This document shows positions 63,570 to 64,000 of a DNA stretch of 64,000 nucleotides, in pieces. The stretch comes from Anagrus nilaparvatae (taxonomy: Eukaryota > Arthropoda > Insecta > Hymenoptera > Mymaridae): contig JAKSXM010000137.1 of the NCBI GenBank assembly GCA_022575985.1, forward strand, positions 23,516,001 to 23,580,000, written 5' to 3'. A program made the position numbers and the translations under genes. Positions within the stretch are counted from its first letter, which is position 1. Each line of letters begins with the position of its first letter. The notes beneath the pieces were generated by a model. The model was not told where the DNA came from and did not search any database. It saw only the letters and a list, made by a program, of their open reading frames with translations.

Positions 63570-64000
63570 GTTTATAGTAACGGTATCACTTTTTTATTTT
63601 TTATTGCATATATAGTTGTTGTATACATATTTACTTAAATGTATACATAGGATAAAAGCAAATTTTATGCAAATTTCATTTGATTTAAAAAGATGTTTAA
63701 AAAAAATTAAGTTTTATGTTTATATGTATTTAACTGTTATAAATATAAATGTTTAAAAAAACCAATCTGATTTAATATTCAAAATAAAAAATTTACTTAT
63801 TTTATGCTAAATTTTCTTTTTTTTTTTACTTGTAATAATTTTGCAAATTAATTCAAATTAAATAGGTTATGTTTACAACATCTTTTTTTTTTTGCAAAAA
63901 TGTATAATAATGTTTGTTTAACTGAGTAATTATGGTGTGTAAAATGTTATTATTATGTTAGTTAGTTATGCAAATATATTTTAAATAAATTTCTATTTTT
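62691..64000. other. AT-rich non-coding end of window
   Basis: No gene was recognised. A (TA)n microsatellite lies at about 63547-63570. Confidence 0.5.

Overview
The window looks like nuclear DNA from an insect or a close arthropod relative. It is very AT-rich (roughly four fifths A+T by eye). It has short GT-AG introns (mostly 55-350 bp), animal-type conserved proteins, and many small inverted-repeat transposons. The lineage cannot be fixed from the sequence alone; AT-rich hymenopteran parasitoids or hemipterans would fit. No prokaryotic operons, CRISPR arrays or rRNA genes were seen.

Layout. Positions 1-2.3 kb hold the 3' part of a gene built from tandemly duplicated microexons. The introns are near-identical between copies and the tiny exons have diverged; this is the most unusual item in the window. 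At 2.4-3.4 kb there are two miniature inverted-repeat elements, and at 4.5-5.4 kb a three-exon gene for a small secreted protein. From 5.4 to 24 kb I recognise no conserved protein. That stretch holds a ~3.1 kb element carrying a 140-bp/637-bp higher-order tandem array, a 2.0 kb element with ~175 bp terminal inverted repeats, a tRNA-derived SINE-like copy, two further MITEs and a ~0.3 kb tandem array.

The gene-dense core is 24.0-45.4 kb: U11/U12 snRNP 48K (SNRNP48), VPS33A, TBCK and TBC1D32/broad-minded, all on + and 330-365 bp apart. AIFM1 (apoptosis-inducing factor) and a Rabin8/RAB3IL1-type Rab GEF follow on the - strand. All six could be assembled exon by exon with consistent splice phases. 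Four of the six belong to membrane traffic and Rab biology: VPS33A (HOPS/CORVET), TBCK (TBC protein), TBC1D32 (ciliary TBC protein) and Rabin8 (Rab8/Rab3 GEF). TBC1D32 and Rabin8 both belong to ciliary pathways.

From 45.4 kb to the end no conserved coding exon was recognised. It is probably upstream and intronic sequence of the Rabin8-like gene. It contains two GC-richer islands at 48.6-49.1 kb, a 1.15 kb foldback element, a TTAA-flanked piggyBac-type MITE, an exact 52-bp-period array, microsatellites, and an inverted relative of the 22-23 kb repeat. Exon joins were made by eye from splice consensus and reading phase. They are predictions without transcript evidence.
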